This document shows, in pieces, positions 44,784 to 56,999 of a stretch of DNA of 64,000 nucleotides. The position numbers and the translations under genes are program-made. The stretch lies in assembly GCA_963920635.1 (NCBI GenBank), contig OY987298.1, positions 4,621,691 through 4,685,690 of the forward strand, given 5' to 3'. The notes beneath the pieces are model-generated. The model had not been told where the DNA came from and did not search any database. It was given only the letters and a program-made list of their open reading frames with translations. The DNA is from Pseudeuparius sepicola (lineage: Eukaryota; Arthropoda; Insecta; Coleoptera; Anthribidae). Numbering within the stretch: position 1 is the first letter of the stretch; every line of letters starts with the position of its first letter.

Positions 44784-47029
44784 TACATGCGCGGCCCAAA
44801 TCGGTCCACTAGGCATGAGAAATGAGCAAAAAATCAAGAATTTCGAGTAAGTGCGGCAACGTTGCGCCAAATTTTACTCTGTGGTACGGCTTCTCAAATC
44901 AACAGCTTCCTCTACATACCCTCGCACCACCCCGCTCTTCCCGTACCGTTTAGTTGAACTCCTTTTCTACCTCGCCCAACGAATCATTTACGACTAATGA
45001 GTGTACAATATAGGACGGGAATTAACAGGCAAAGCTAAGACAAAAAGCGGCACGTGCAGTATGCTTAGACAAAATGCGGTAATTGCAAGTGTCTCATATG
45101 CAGGTACCGCTTTTTTGCTAAGCAAAATGAATATACGGCATTTTCATTAAGTAAACCTTTGCATTTAGCACATACGGCATATAAAACATTTATTATTTCA
45201 CTGTTAATATTGCAGATACCGCTTTTATAAGTAGCATGGAAAGAGATAAGTCCAATGTGAACCCAATGATACAGAAAAGACGATTTCAGATATTTTTGCA
45301 GATACCGCGTTTCTAATAAGCAGGGCAGTATAGACGTATCGCCCTTTCTACAACTCCTTTATGACTGAATATGGACGGTTGGACACGGGTTTTCATGACT
45401 TTTCATAAAACTTTTATCTGACTTGATTGGATATGACTTATATGAGTCCATTAGGTCGTGTAAATTCAAAGATACCTTAACGTCATAAAGAAGTAGCTCT
45501 AAAGTTGTGAAGATCTCTATTAATACCTTCATATTATCAATAAGTCGTAAATATGGAACGTAGTGTTATATTGTGCAGTGTTTGCTTGTAATACGAAAAC
45601 ATTCAATTCTGTCTCGGCCGTAAGTGATAAAAACGAAATTATACGTTGGTGACATTATGCAATAAAGCATATTGGTTTTTGACGATTGTACTCAACGGAA
45701 TCTATTGCGAATTTTTATTTATTGTGAAAATTATAAATATAGCTCGAAAATTAACAACGCGCCTTTAAAATAATGGAAATTAAAGAAAATGAAAGAAAAA
45801 ATTTAAAATATGAACGTGCTTTAAATTAAAATTTAAAGTGTTACAGTTGTACAGGATCGTTCGGTATGTCGAAAATACATGTTTTCCACTCAAATTTCTA
45901 TGATTTGTACCCACAAATTAAATTCGAAGTTTTGCCACTTTCGTAAGACAAACATGGTTGTCCTATTTAACTGAATTTCTGATGGCAAAATGGCCGACGG
46001 TGCTTATATGACTTAGTAGTTGTAAAACTTCAGTCAAACTACTAAGAGGTTATAAATAGTTCTAAAACTGTCAAACGACTATTAAGAGGTTATAAAGCGA
46101 CTAAAACTAAAATCAAAATTACAGAATAAGTATTTATATGCGCATGCGCGTGCAGGGCTGTCTTTAGAAATTTCTGCGGTCTTGGGTAGTTGCCTCGTCA
46201 AGTTCGTAGTAGTACTAGTAGTATAAAAAATAAAGATTTGTATGAAAAAACTGATTTTATTCCAAATTTTTGTAACTGCTCGTCTATAACTTCCTGAGCA
46301 TTTGTATTTGCCCAGTCTTTTGTAAAACTCATAATAATTTTTAACAGATGCTGATATGCTTATACTGTATTTATTAGGTACTGCTTTACATTTACTGTAT
46401 GATATATGGCACATCATAATATGATTCACATTACGATACAATAAATTACGTCTCACGTTTACTAATGACCCTACGAAAGTCGTATAAACGTATTTTATTA
46501 AAATTACCACTTACTGGGGTCATATTGAGGTTGAAATTGATATTAACGCGTATATGCACTACTTTCTTACCGTCATGTTCTCATTTCTATGTCGTATTAA
46601 GATCTTGCATAAAACTGTTTTACAACATCTATGACTTCCACTTACTGATGTCTTATAATATATTTAAATCATCTTTATACGACTAACGCTCCACAAAGTT
46701 TTAATGTGGTCAAATTATTTTCTTTACAACCGTCGTACAACTATATTTCTAAAGTCGTAAAAGTTGTTGTATTCTCAACGACGGAGACCTCTTTACAACC
46801 TTATAATAACCTTTGAAAGGCTATATAATGTTGACGTTAAAGTAACCATGTTATGCCTGTTATAAGACTTTTATAGAACAATTACTTTATTCACGATTCG
46901 AGTAAATAACATCCTAACAACTACTATAAGACCTATAGTTATTTTGTCTACCCTAAGCGATAATTTTATAACCCTAATACAACTATTTGGACTTAAGACA
47001 AGTAATTATAACTTAAAATGTTACTTGGG

Positions 47030-47534
47030 TTGGATGGCTGACGGGTCAGCTCATGACTGACCCGAATACCGGATATCATTGGTCGGTGTGTACGACTATG
47101 ACTTTATCTTTATTGTGCCTTACCTGCGGCGTAGAATAACTGAATCCAGGTAATATACTTTCCCCGTGGAACGAACTTCTGTGAAATTATATCCGTTAGG
47201 ATAAGTTAGCCGAGAGCATAGAAGTATTTGCGAACGAAGCCCCTAGTTTATGAAAACTGCGGTTGAAATTCCGAAGCGCTGTCGATTGGGGCTGTTGTCT
47301 GGAGAGAACCCAGAGGCGGACTCATAGGAATCAAGCACATTGAATTAAGTGACTAGGTACTGGACGTAAAAATTACAACAAATTAAAAACGACACCTTAC
47401 TTCTTGATGTATGCGTCTAGGCACAACCTCGAGCACATTAAAATTGAAAAAAAAAACTGAAAGTGAGAAAACCACGAAAATGTGTTTTGCAACTCGTTAT
47501 TTAGAATACATTCTAAACCCAACAAACATTCAAA
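47030..47534. other. Unassigned
   Basis: Mixed-composition DNA with no frame or repeat I can support. Confidence 0.3.
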
Positions 47535-47880
47535 GTTAAAATTACTACCCAACCAGTCAGAAATTTATTTTGACCAAACCAGTTTACCTCTATATATGTA
47601 TTATGAGGTAAAAAAAAGTGGAAAGTGAGGAATGAACTGGAAGTAATTTTTAAGTTAAAAACAGGTAATATAACTTTATGGGATTTAGTAAAATTGACCA
47701 CTGAAGTAGTAAAAATTAGGTTATAATTAGGGAATGTACCTATGTCTATACTTGGACTTAAATCTGTCTATGAAGAACAGCAGTTTTCTCTTTCTATTAA
47801 TACGGTAAATATATTCTATAAACGGCCGATGCAATAAATGTCGTCTCTGCTGTTGACCCTATAATCAAACTAATAGATAT
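47535..47880 (+). repeat. Interspersed repeat family E, copy 2
   Basis: Same sequence and orientation as 12504-12840, with small indels (extra TATGTATTA near 47600). Not interrupted here. Confidence 0.7.
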
Positions 47881-47995
47881 ACGGAGAGGTTATTAAAGGT
47901 GTTTGGATTTTGTCTGTGCAAAAATTTCCTTTCGCCTAAAATATTTCTGTATATTATAGGTGAAATACTTCGGAAAAACTCGTGCGCCTCATATA

Positions 47996-49168
47996 CAGGG
48001 TGAATCCGTTTTTTGTAGCAGGACTTTAACAGGTCATAGATCTTCAAAAAATAACCGCACTTTCTTCTATAAACTATATCATTTTAAGGCCTTATAAAAA
48101 AGTTACAGGGTGTTAAAATTGTAAGAAATATGTGGACTTTATTGAATATATACCAAACTAGTCGAGATATTTAAGTCATATTTGGTATACGCTATAACGG
48201 CACGGGTTAGCATAAAACCTGTTAATATCGAACATCTTGCACAACCAGTGGCGGAGAAGTGGGTAATTGGTAAAATTATTTTTAGAAAAAAAAAAAGAAT
48301 CACCTTGTATTGTAATAAAAGGTATTGAATTTTTTATGTAGATTTTAATTGCAGACAAAAATGTCCTCCTGGTATTTGTTCGCGTGTGTTCTAGTTTAAC
48401 GGCAAATTTCATTTTTTTGTATTAATTCGGGGTATTTCTGAAAATTATCTAAAAAAATTGATCTATAAGTAACACCTAAAGTAGAAATAGTGTGTTTCCT
48501 ACTTTAAATAAAGTAACTTTTTCCAATAAACTTACCTATTTAAGGCTATACCTTTGAAGTTACAGGGTCTAAAACATTTCAGGAAGATACAGTTAAGGTT
48601 ACGCTCTGTATCTTGAAAAGTAAAACCTTGAATGGGTTAGTTTATTGGAAAAAGTTACTTTATTTAAAATAAGAAACACGTTTTTGTACTTTAAGTGTTC
48701 CTTATGGAAAAAATTCTTCAGATAATTTTTCAGAAATACCCCGAAATAATAATAAAAAAAATGAAATTTGCCATTAAACTATAACACATGCGAACAAATA
48801 CCAAGAGGACATTTTTGTCTGCAATTAAAATCTACATAAAAAATTCAATACCTTTTGTTAAAAAAAGGTGATTCATTTTTTTTTCTAAAAATAATTTTAC
48901 CAATTACCCACTTCTCCGCCACTGGTTGCGCAAGATGTTCGATGTTAACAGGTTTTATGCTAACCCATGCCGTTTTAACGTACACCAAATACGTCTTAAA
49001 TATCTCAACTAGTTTGGTAAATATTCAATAAAGTCCGCATATTTTTAAAAACTTTAAGACCCTGTAACTTTCTTATAGGGCCTTAAAAAGATATAGTTTA
49101 TACAAGAAAGTGCGGTTATTTTTGGTTTTCTATCACCTGTTGAAGTGTAATAAAACCGAATCACCCTG
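47996..49168. mobile_element. Composite palindrome of two inverted 308-bp MITEs
   Basis: Outer CAGGGTGAATCCG / CGAATCACCCTG ends with TA (47994-47995, 49169-49170). The first ~312 bp (47996-48307) and last ~306 bp (about 48863-49168) are inverted copies of the MITE found singly at 49536-49843. Between them lies a ~555-bp segment that is itself palindromic around about 48590. Includes CAGTGGCGGAGAAGTGGG and its inverse. Confidence 0.85.
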
Positions 49169-49535
49169 TAAATGAAAAAGAGAAAGGGCGTCTCGGTAGT
49201 TATACATATATAACGTAAACATACCAATGCCTGACACAGTATTTCCTAAACCTGACGCATGTTTTATTTCATTGAAAAATAAGCTAATGGTCAGATATAA
49301 ATAATCCATTCTATTGATCTATTTATGTTGATAGAAGTCACAGTTATGAGTTATGTATGTACCTAAGTTAGTTATCTTGGTTTCTCTATTTTTATTTACT
49401 TGTCAATTTATGAAGGTTATATTCATTGTGGTTTCTTAGCGAAATTGTTTAGTGCAGCTTTGTAAAAAATAGTGTGTAATTACGTGTTTTTAGTCTACAT
49501 AAGACATAAGAAATTGAATACATTTTATGGCTATA

Positions 49536-49843
49536 CAAGGTGGTTCTTTTTTTTTTCTAAAAACAATTACACTAATTACCTACTTCTACGCTACTGGTTG
49601 CTCAAGGTGTTTGATATTAACAGGTTTTAAGCTAACACATGCCGTTATAACGTGTACCAAATATGACTTAAATATCTCAACTAGTTTGGTAAATATTCAA
49701 TAAAGTCCACATATTTCTTACAAATTTAACACCCTGTAACTTTTTTATAAGGCCTTAAAATTATAGAGTTTATAAAAGAAAGTGCGGTTATTTTTTGAAG
49801 ATCTATAACCTGTTAAAGTGCTGCTACAAAACCCTGCACCCTG
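49536..49843. mobile_element. Single 308-bp MITE, unit of the neighbouring palindrome
   Basis: Ends CAAGGTGGTTC and GCACCCTG flanked by TA (49534-49535, 49844-49845). Body shares AGCTAACACATGCCGTTATAA, CTCAACTAGTTTGGTAAATA and CCCTGTAACTTTTTTATAAG-like stretches with the palindrome arms. Confidence 0.85.
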
Positions 49844-49845
49844 TA

Positions 49846-51425
49846 TATTGTGTATTCCATAGGTAAACTTTTAATCATTTTGATTTCAAGATAGAGGACA
49901 TGGTTCACAACATTGATAGGTATAAACACAAGATTATGTGATAGATAGATACTTACTGCGTTTAATAGTAGCTAATAATATTAGATATTTTACGAGATTC
50001 TTGGATAAATATCAAGAATAGATCTATAAATAGACATTTTCATTTCAAGCTGCCCCTGGAGAGATTAATTAATTTCTTCTGCGTACTCTTCCAAATTATT
50101 ATCATTATATGAGGCTTCTAATATCGTATTGGTAACTGCTTGCACTTCTGGAATACTGGCATACTTATCTATCACGCCATTTTCAAAGGCTTAATTCTTT
50201 ATCGTCCTTATGGCCGGATTGTATTATTTAGGCACGTTCCGTTCCTACAATGCTTTATAGAAAATAATGCAAAATCCAAATTTTAAATAACAGATTATAT
50301 AGGTACCTACCTAACAAAACAAGCTACACTTCTATCTTTACATGTTCAGTGTTCACGATTCATTTTCACACTGCAAACGATTTTTCTACTTTAAAAACTG
50401 TTTTGGAACAATTTTACTTTGTGATAATTTTTATAAGAAATGATCTTCTTTAAGCCCTCTTTACTTTCAAGTCCGAAAAACTAGTCTTTTTGAACTTCAC
50501 AGTAATTATTAGGTTACCGTAAAAACGACCAAAAACCTATAGGGATATAACAGGTCGAATACAGAGATTAAGTTACCCTATTTTTGACCTAACCTAATTA
50601 ATATTGAGACAAGATTTACTTCTTTATGACCTTCAGCATTCCTTAAATTATCGTTTGACTATAAGGGCATCCGAAAGTTAAAAATAAGTAAATATTGACA
50701 AAAAAAATGATGATACAATTTTCCTTGCCTTGAAAGTGTGATTTTAGGTAATAATAAACTAAATTAGGACCAAATAAAGTTTTCTAAAAGTTGAGCGTTT
50801 ATGTAGTTTATAATTAGGTTAGAAATTAGTAGTTTTAGATAACAAAAATTTCTTCTTAGGTTTTTCAAACTTTAAACGATTTTCTAAAGGAAAAAAATGG
50901 TAATATTGTACCTTCCTAGGTAATTCTCACCCAAACATTGTTAAACTTGACTAGCCCTGTTTGTTGGGAAAGAATCGCGTGTGGCACCGTCTATTTGTGT
51001 GTAAAAAATCGTTTCTTGAATAAATACCTACACCTACATATCTATTTGTGATATTTTTAAAAACTTCACATGGAAAAATTGTGTTAAATGATTTAAACGA
51101 ATTATTTGTAAGGAGGTAATTTGCTTTTAAAATTTTAAGCATAATGAGTAATTATGTGTGGAAATCCGCTATCGGCGTGCAGACAAGACCTTTATAAAAA
51201 GTTCACGCACGATCCAAGAAGAAGGGAACCCTTGTATGTTTTTTGTTTAAATTTGATGTGGGGTTTCTCTGGTCTCCCAATAAACTTTATGCTGTCAAAA
51301 TTTAATGATATTGTCACAAAAGTGTTGTTAGGCTGAATGTTTGTTAGGCTAAACAGTGATACTGCGTTTTGGTTTTGGTGTTTGCCCATTTTTGATATTG
51401 TCACAAAAGTGACACTGAGAACCAT
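49846..51425. other. Unassigned AT-rich DNA
   Basis: ATTGTCACAAAAGTG occurs twice near 51310 and 51397. Otherwise no repeat, terminus or convincing frame. Confidence 0.3.
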
Positions 51426-51625
51426 CTATGTTCAAATAGTCAAACTAATTATTTTTTCACCTGGAGGCGGGTGACCCTAAAATGTTTAGAAAACATCCTC
51501 ATCAATGTATACAAGGGGAAGTCGATAATGTAAAGACGAGGAACAATTTGTAAGTAGTAACAATAATAAATCAAAGTCCACCGCCGATTCGGCAGAATCG
51601 ACGGGTATAAATTCGGCGCCAGCCA

Positions 51626-54584
51626 AGAGCTGGGCATCAGTGGCATCGGCTTCTTAGTCACCACCAGATCCTCGACTACTCCCCTGTGCAGACCAAGGCA
51701 TCGGCGTGTTCGCCACCGGGGTCGAAACAGGTGGAGTTCCACCTAGTTAGCTGCAGGGGCATCGGCGTGTTCGCCACCCTTGGAGCGCTGTGGTAGTTGA
51801 GGGTCGAAGGGTGTTCCGAGAAGCCCGGCTCCCCGGATCCGCGGCCCGCTCGCCGTAGGGCCGAACGGTCGCGAAAAGCCTGCCTCCCTCGCCCGTCCGA
51901 TCGCCAGGATGCGTGTCCTAAGAGTCATACTGTGAGTCGCCCGAATAAAACCAAGTTTTTATAATTACCTCGTGTTAGTAACTTGTGTGTTCTCCTCTGG
52001 GATTACCTACGTCCAGCATCCACTGCCAGTCGTCCCCCTCAAAGATCCCCGGCAAGTCGCGAGGGACGACAGGGTTCTCTCGCGGCACACACAGGGCATT
52101 CCCAGCCCCGTGTGACAATATACAGGGTGTTCCGTTTACGTGGCTCTTTCACCGACTTGTCTCCGTTAACTTTTGATTCAGGGTGGGCCCTTAGAAGGCG
52201 TTCGCCCGGCGGGCGCGTTTTCCCGTTTAAAGCCCTCGCCCCCAGTTAGATAATCATATCGGGGGCGCATCGATGGCCGGATTTATGGGGCTGGGAAGGC
52301 GCGGCGTCTCCGCGCCGTGTCCCCCATAAATCTTCGGAACCGGGAGGAGATATTAGACGGGGAGGAAGGAAGTCGGGTCAATTACGATTGCCAGTTCTGC
52401 GGGGACGGACGACTTGGGAGAAATAAACTTTTGCGATAAACATCGCCGCTTTTCGGGGGGGAACCGAAAGACCGGTTAATTTCTGTCGATGGAATCGGCA
52501 CTTGCGTCAGTTTTTGTGGCGTAGGTATAACGTGAGACATTTGACGTTTCGAATATACGTCAAAAACAACGCAACGCAGGAAACTAATAAAAGAGAGAGA
52601 GAGAGAGCTGGACATCAGTGGCATCGGCTTCTTAGTCACCACCAGATCCTCGACTACTCCCCTGTGCAGACCAAGGCATCGGCGTGTTCGCCACCGGGGT
52701 CGAAACAGGTGGAGTTCCCCCTAGTTAGCTGCAGGGGCATCGGCGTGTTCGCCACCCTTGGAGCGCTGTGGTAGTTGAGGGTCGAAGGGTGTTCCGAGAA
52801 GCCCGGCTCCCCGGATCCGCGGCCCGCTCGCCGTAGGGCCGAACGGTCGCGAAAAGCCTGCCTCCCTCGCCCGTCCGATCGCCAGGATGCGTGTCCTAAG
52901 AGTCATACTGTGAGTCGCCCGAATAAAACCAAGTTTTTATAATTACCTCGTGTCGTTAGTAACGCGTGTGTTCTCCTCTGGGATTACCTACGTCCAGCAT
53001 CCACTGCCAGTCGTCCCCCTCAAAGATCCCCGGCAAGTCGCGAGGGACGACAGGGTTCTCTCGCGGCACACACAGGGCATTCCCAGCCCCGTGTGACAAT
53101 ATACAGGGTGTTCCGTTTACGTGGCTCTTTCACCGACTTGTCTCCGTTAACTTTTGATTCAGGGTGGGCCCTTAGAAGGCGTTCGCCCGGCGGGCGCGTT
53201 TTCCCGTTTAAAGCCCTCGCCCCCAGTTAGATAATCATATCGGGGGCGCATCGATGGCCGGATTTATGGGGCTGGGAAGGCGCGGCGTCTCCGCGCCGTG
53301 TCCCCCATAAATCTTCGGAACCGGGAGGAGATATTAGACGGGGAGGAAGGAAGTCGGGTCAATTACGATTGCCAGTTCTGCGGGGACGGACGACTTGGGA
53401 GAAATAAACTTTTGCGATAAACATCGCCGCTTTTCGGGGGGGAACCGAAAGACCGGTTAATTTCTGTCGATGGAATCGGCACTTGCGTCAGTTTTTGTGG
53501 CGTAGGTATAACGTGAGACATTTGACGTTTCGAATATACGTCAAAAACAACGCAACGCAGGAAACTAATAAAAGAGAGAGAGAGAGAGCTGGACATCAGT
53601 GGCATCGGCTTCTTAGTCACCACCAGATCCTCGACTACTCCCCTGTGCAGACCAAGGCATCGGCGTGTTCGCCACCGGGGTCGAAACAGGTGGAGTTCCC
53701 CCTAGTTAGCTGCAGGGGCATCGGCGTGTTCGCCACCCTTGGAGCGCTGTGGTAGTTGAGGGTCGAAGGGTGTTCCGAGAAGCCCGGCTCCCCGGATCCG
53801 CGGCCCGCTCGCCGTAGGGCCGAACGGTCGCGAAAAGCCTGCCTCCCTCGCCCGTCCGATCGCCAGGATGCGTGTCCTAAGAGTCATACTGTGAGTCGCC
53901 CGAATAAAACCAAGTTTTTATAATTACCTCGTGTCGTTAGTAACGCGTGTGTTCTCCTCTGGGATTACCTACGTCCAGCATCCACTGCCAGTCGTCCCCC
54001 TCAAAGATCCCCGGCAAGTCGCGAGGGACGACAGGGTTCTCTCGCGGCACACACAGGGCATTCCCAGCCCCGTGTGACAATATACAGGGTGTTCCGTTTA
54101 CGTGGCTCTTTCACCGACTTGTCTCCGTTAACTTTTGATTCAGGGTGGGCCCTTAGAAGGCGTTCGGATGAAGCAATGCCCGGTGGGCGCGTTTCCCCGT
54201 TTAATGCCCTCGCCCCCGGTTAGATAATCATATCGGGGGCGCATCGATGGCCGGATTTATGGGGCTGGGAAGGCGCGGCGTCTCCGCGCCGTGTCCCCCA
54301 TACATCTTCGGAACCGGGAGGAGATATTAGACGGGGAGGAAGGAAGTCGGGTCAATTACGATTGCCAGTTCTGCGAGGACGGACGACTTGAGAGAAATAA
54401 ACTTTTGCGATAAACATCGCCTCTTTTCGGGGGGGAACCGATAGACCGGTTAATTTCTGTCGATGGAATCGACAATTGCGTCAGTTTTTGTGATGTAGGT
54501 GCGTATGAACTATAACTTGAGACATTTGACGTGTCGAATATACGTCAAAAACAACGCAACGCAGGGAAATAATAAAAGAGAGAG
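51626..54584 (+). repeat. Three tandem copies of a 981-bp GC-rich unit
   Basis: Copies 51626-52603 (978 bp), 52604-53584 (981 bp) and 53585-54584 (~1,000 bp). The unit contains a 23-bp internal repeat AGGCATCGGCGTGTTCGCCACC-like twice, a CpG-rich block, AATAAA (51944 in copy 1), one MITE-like end TACAGGGTGTTCC, an inverted GCGCGGCGTCTCCGCGCC, and an AG dinucleotide run near the junction. The first half of each unit resembles an LTR (poly(A) signal, end in GTGTGACA), but no gag-pol is present. Copies 1 and 2 have nearly identical tails; copies 2 and 3 nearly identical heads. Confidence 0.9.
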
Positions 54585-55936
54585 TTGAATTAGCTAATAT
54601 CTAGGTAATGCAATATTAATATCAATAATGTTCAGAATGTATTAACGATTCAATTAAATTAACGACAAATAATGATCTATCTTTTTTTCTACGGAACAAC
54701 AGAGCATGGCAGTTATACTACTATTCCTGACTTTTTATGTTTCGGATTCGTATTAGCTATTTTTTTTTTCACTTGCTGTTAAATTTTCATAACTGAATCA
54801 CTCTGTATATTACACGAACGTAGTACTTTGAAGAAACTGGCAGGAAAGTTGTACGTTAGCTACATATTAGTATTAAATGTCGTAACCAAACTCTAAAACC
54901 TCTAAAAGCCTGTGTCATAATCTTATCAAGATGTTTAAAATTAATTGCAAAATTTCAAAGACAAAACTAAAAAGCAAAAAATAATAAAATAAAAACGCAC
55001 TTCTTGAAATCGGCGGTGAAGTGTCTCAAAATCGTCATTAAAAGCTCGGAAATCAGGACTCAAGTAGCTCATTATTGTACGATTTTTTTAATAAGTAGGC
55101 CTTGCCTAGATTTAAACATCAAACGTCAGACGCATAGCCATCGCCCGTGAAAAGTGACCAATAAAGGCCCATTTAACTTTCCGTACACATTGCGAAATTG
55201 TTACCTATAGCAGCGCAATCTTTCACTATAAAAATATTTTAGTAGGTTTGAATATCAATCGTTTTTCATGGAGGCTGCACAACAGGCAGCAGTTTGGAGT
55301 TTCTGTTAGGAAGCGCCGTGCCTCGCCATACTTTACCTAGGTAGAGCGATCGTCAAAGTCAAGCAACGCCGCGCGCAGTCGGTTCATGGACGGGTGATCC
55401 CTTAATAATTATTTTTTGCCGATTTAAAAAAATATTTGTACCTCGACACTGAAGTTATTTTTTTGACTCATGTGGTTCATTTGCCTCGGCCAGAGACCTC
55501 GGCTCATAAAAAGTTGAACTTCAGTGCCTTGGTACATAAATAACTATTGCTAGCCACAAAAAATACAATTTTTTTTTAATTTTTTAGACCTAAAACCCCT
55601 AAATTATTACCAGAAGAGAAAGTACATTTTTTCAAGTTTGAATAATAATATATAAGTATTTAATATTATTTGTATATTGCTACCTTTACAAACAGTTATC
55701 AAGATATTGCCATAATATTATGTCTAAATTTTATATTTATGAACAAATAGTGTATCATAATCCCGACAAAGAACAAAAAGTCACATGGAACAGCATAAAA
55801 ACCTTTGCATTTTATAAGGGTGATTTCTGCTGATAAGTCTGGTATTTTTTACGAGACATAACACTTTTTTAACCATATTAAACCGTACCCAGTAGTAGTA
55901 GTGAAAAGATATGAAGAAGACAGATAAGATATATAT
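54585..55936. other. Unassigned, with a hairpin
   Basis: 55439-55538 has arms TACCTCGACACTGAAGTT / AACTTCAGTGCCTTGGTA. A CGCCGCGCGCAGTCGG patch lies near 55370. Otherwise AT-rich and unrecognised. Confidence 0.4.
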
Positions 55937-56200
55937 TGTAGTAAAAACAAGTGATTGCATGCTGGCCTAATATAATATCACAAAAGGGCGGAATATATGC
56001 ATTTAATTTCAATCGAAATATGCGTATATATATGCATCATTTTTGTTTAACATATGCAATAATATGCATTTATTTTACATGTACAAATACCATAAAAAAA
56101 TATCAAAACTGATTTTAGAGAAAAGGTTTAATTTAAGAAAGATGAAAGGAAAACAAGTACATAAAATACCTCGTAAAATACCTATAAAAGCAGAATTATA

Positions 56201-56895
56201 CAGGGTGAGTCACATCTAAAGGCAGAGCCGAAAACACAAGGTAGAACTCGCTAAAATAAGCACATATGCTTAATAAACATTAGCCCAAAAAAGCTTGGTT
56301 CTCCATATACAGCGTGTTGAAAATTTTCCAAAAATAACATATTTTTTTAATTTCTTTCGATCCCATTTAAGAATTCCAACCAAATTTGGTACACATTATA
56401 CACTGGACGGTTGCCATTTTGTGGAATAATTTGACCCCGTTCCGATCACCAGCGGCGTAGGTACAAATAGTTACTGTAAATAATTGTAGAAAACAAGTAG
56501 TACGGCCCTGTGCAAAACCAAAAATTTTGCCTTTTTTGGATAGCCCATTTAATTTGGAACAAAAAGTGCCTCTTGGTATTTTTTTTTATCTCTGGTACAG
56601 TTTCTTCGTAATTTCGGATTTTTTAAACTAGTGTCAAGGTGATTATGCTGGCATTTAAAATAAAATTATTTGTATCTATGCCGCTGCTCATCTGAACAGG
56701 GCCAAATTAATGCACAAAATGACAACCCATAATATGTATAAAATAATTCCTAAACGGGCTAGAAAAAAATAAAAAAATATATTTTTTTATTATATTTTTT
56801 ATTTTTTTTGAGCTAATGTTTATTAAGCATATGTGCTTATTTTAGCGAATTCTACCTTGTGTTTTCGGCTCTGCCTTTAGATGTGACTCACCCTG
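56201..56895. mobile_element. CAGGGTGAGTCAC MITE nested in the hAT element
   Basis: ~85-bp near-perfect inverted ends (CAGGGTGAGTCACATCTAAA...). TA at 56199-56200 and 56896-56897. 695 bp, non-coding. Confidence 0.9.
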
Positions 56896-56999
56896 TATAA
56901 ACATTTTAATTTTAAATTGTATAGTAGGAGTTTTATGATTAAATACTTTTCAAAGTTTTCTGTCAGTAAAAATATGTTTATACATCTTCCGATATAATA

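Larger units (their letters stand above)
43500..45335. mobile_element. TIR element D (TACTGCC ends), nested in C
   Basis: ~35-bp inverted ends GTCTATACTGCC.TGCTTATTAG... Subterminal regions are packed with GCAGTATCTAC, GCAGATACCGC, GCGGTAATTGC and palindromic CGCAGTA...TACTGCG. Target probably TA, but the flank is itself palindromic, so the exact edge is uncertain (43500 to 43507 on the left). Contains a MITE at 44320-44783 and a hairpin at 43795-43918. No transposase. Confidence 0.75.
43436..47029. mobile_element. CCCAAG-family element C, host to element D
   Basis: Inverted ends CCCAAGTAACATTTAA / TTAAAATGTTACTTGGG with TT on both sides (different from the AT of A and B). Without nested element D the element is about 1.76 kb. 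The right half is dense in TTATAACCT, GTCGTAAAAGTTGT, GACTTAGTAGTTGTAAAAC-like words in both orientations. Open frames (46082-46510 on minus) are unrecognised. Confidence 0.65.

Noticed and set aside
51743..54138. Repeated open frames of 60-90 codons in the 981-bp units (both strands)
   Set aside because: They recur only because the DNA is duplicated. They overlap on opposite strands and resemble no protein.
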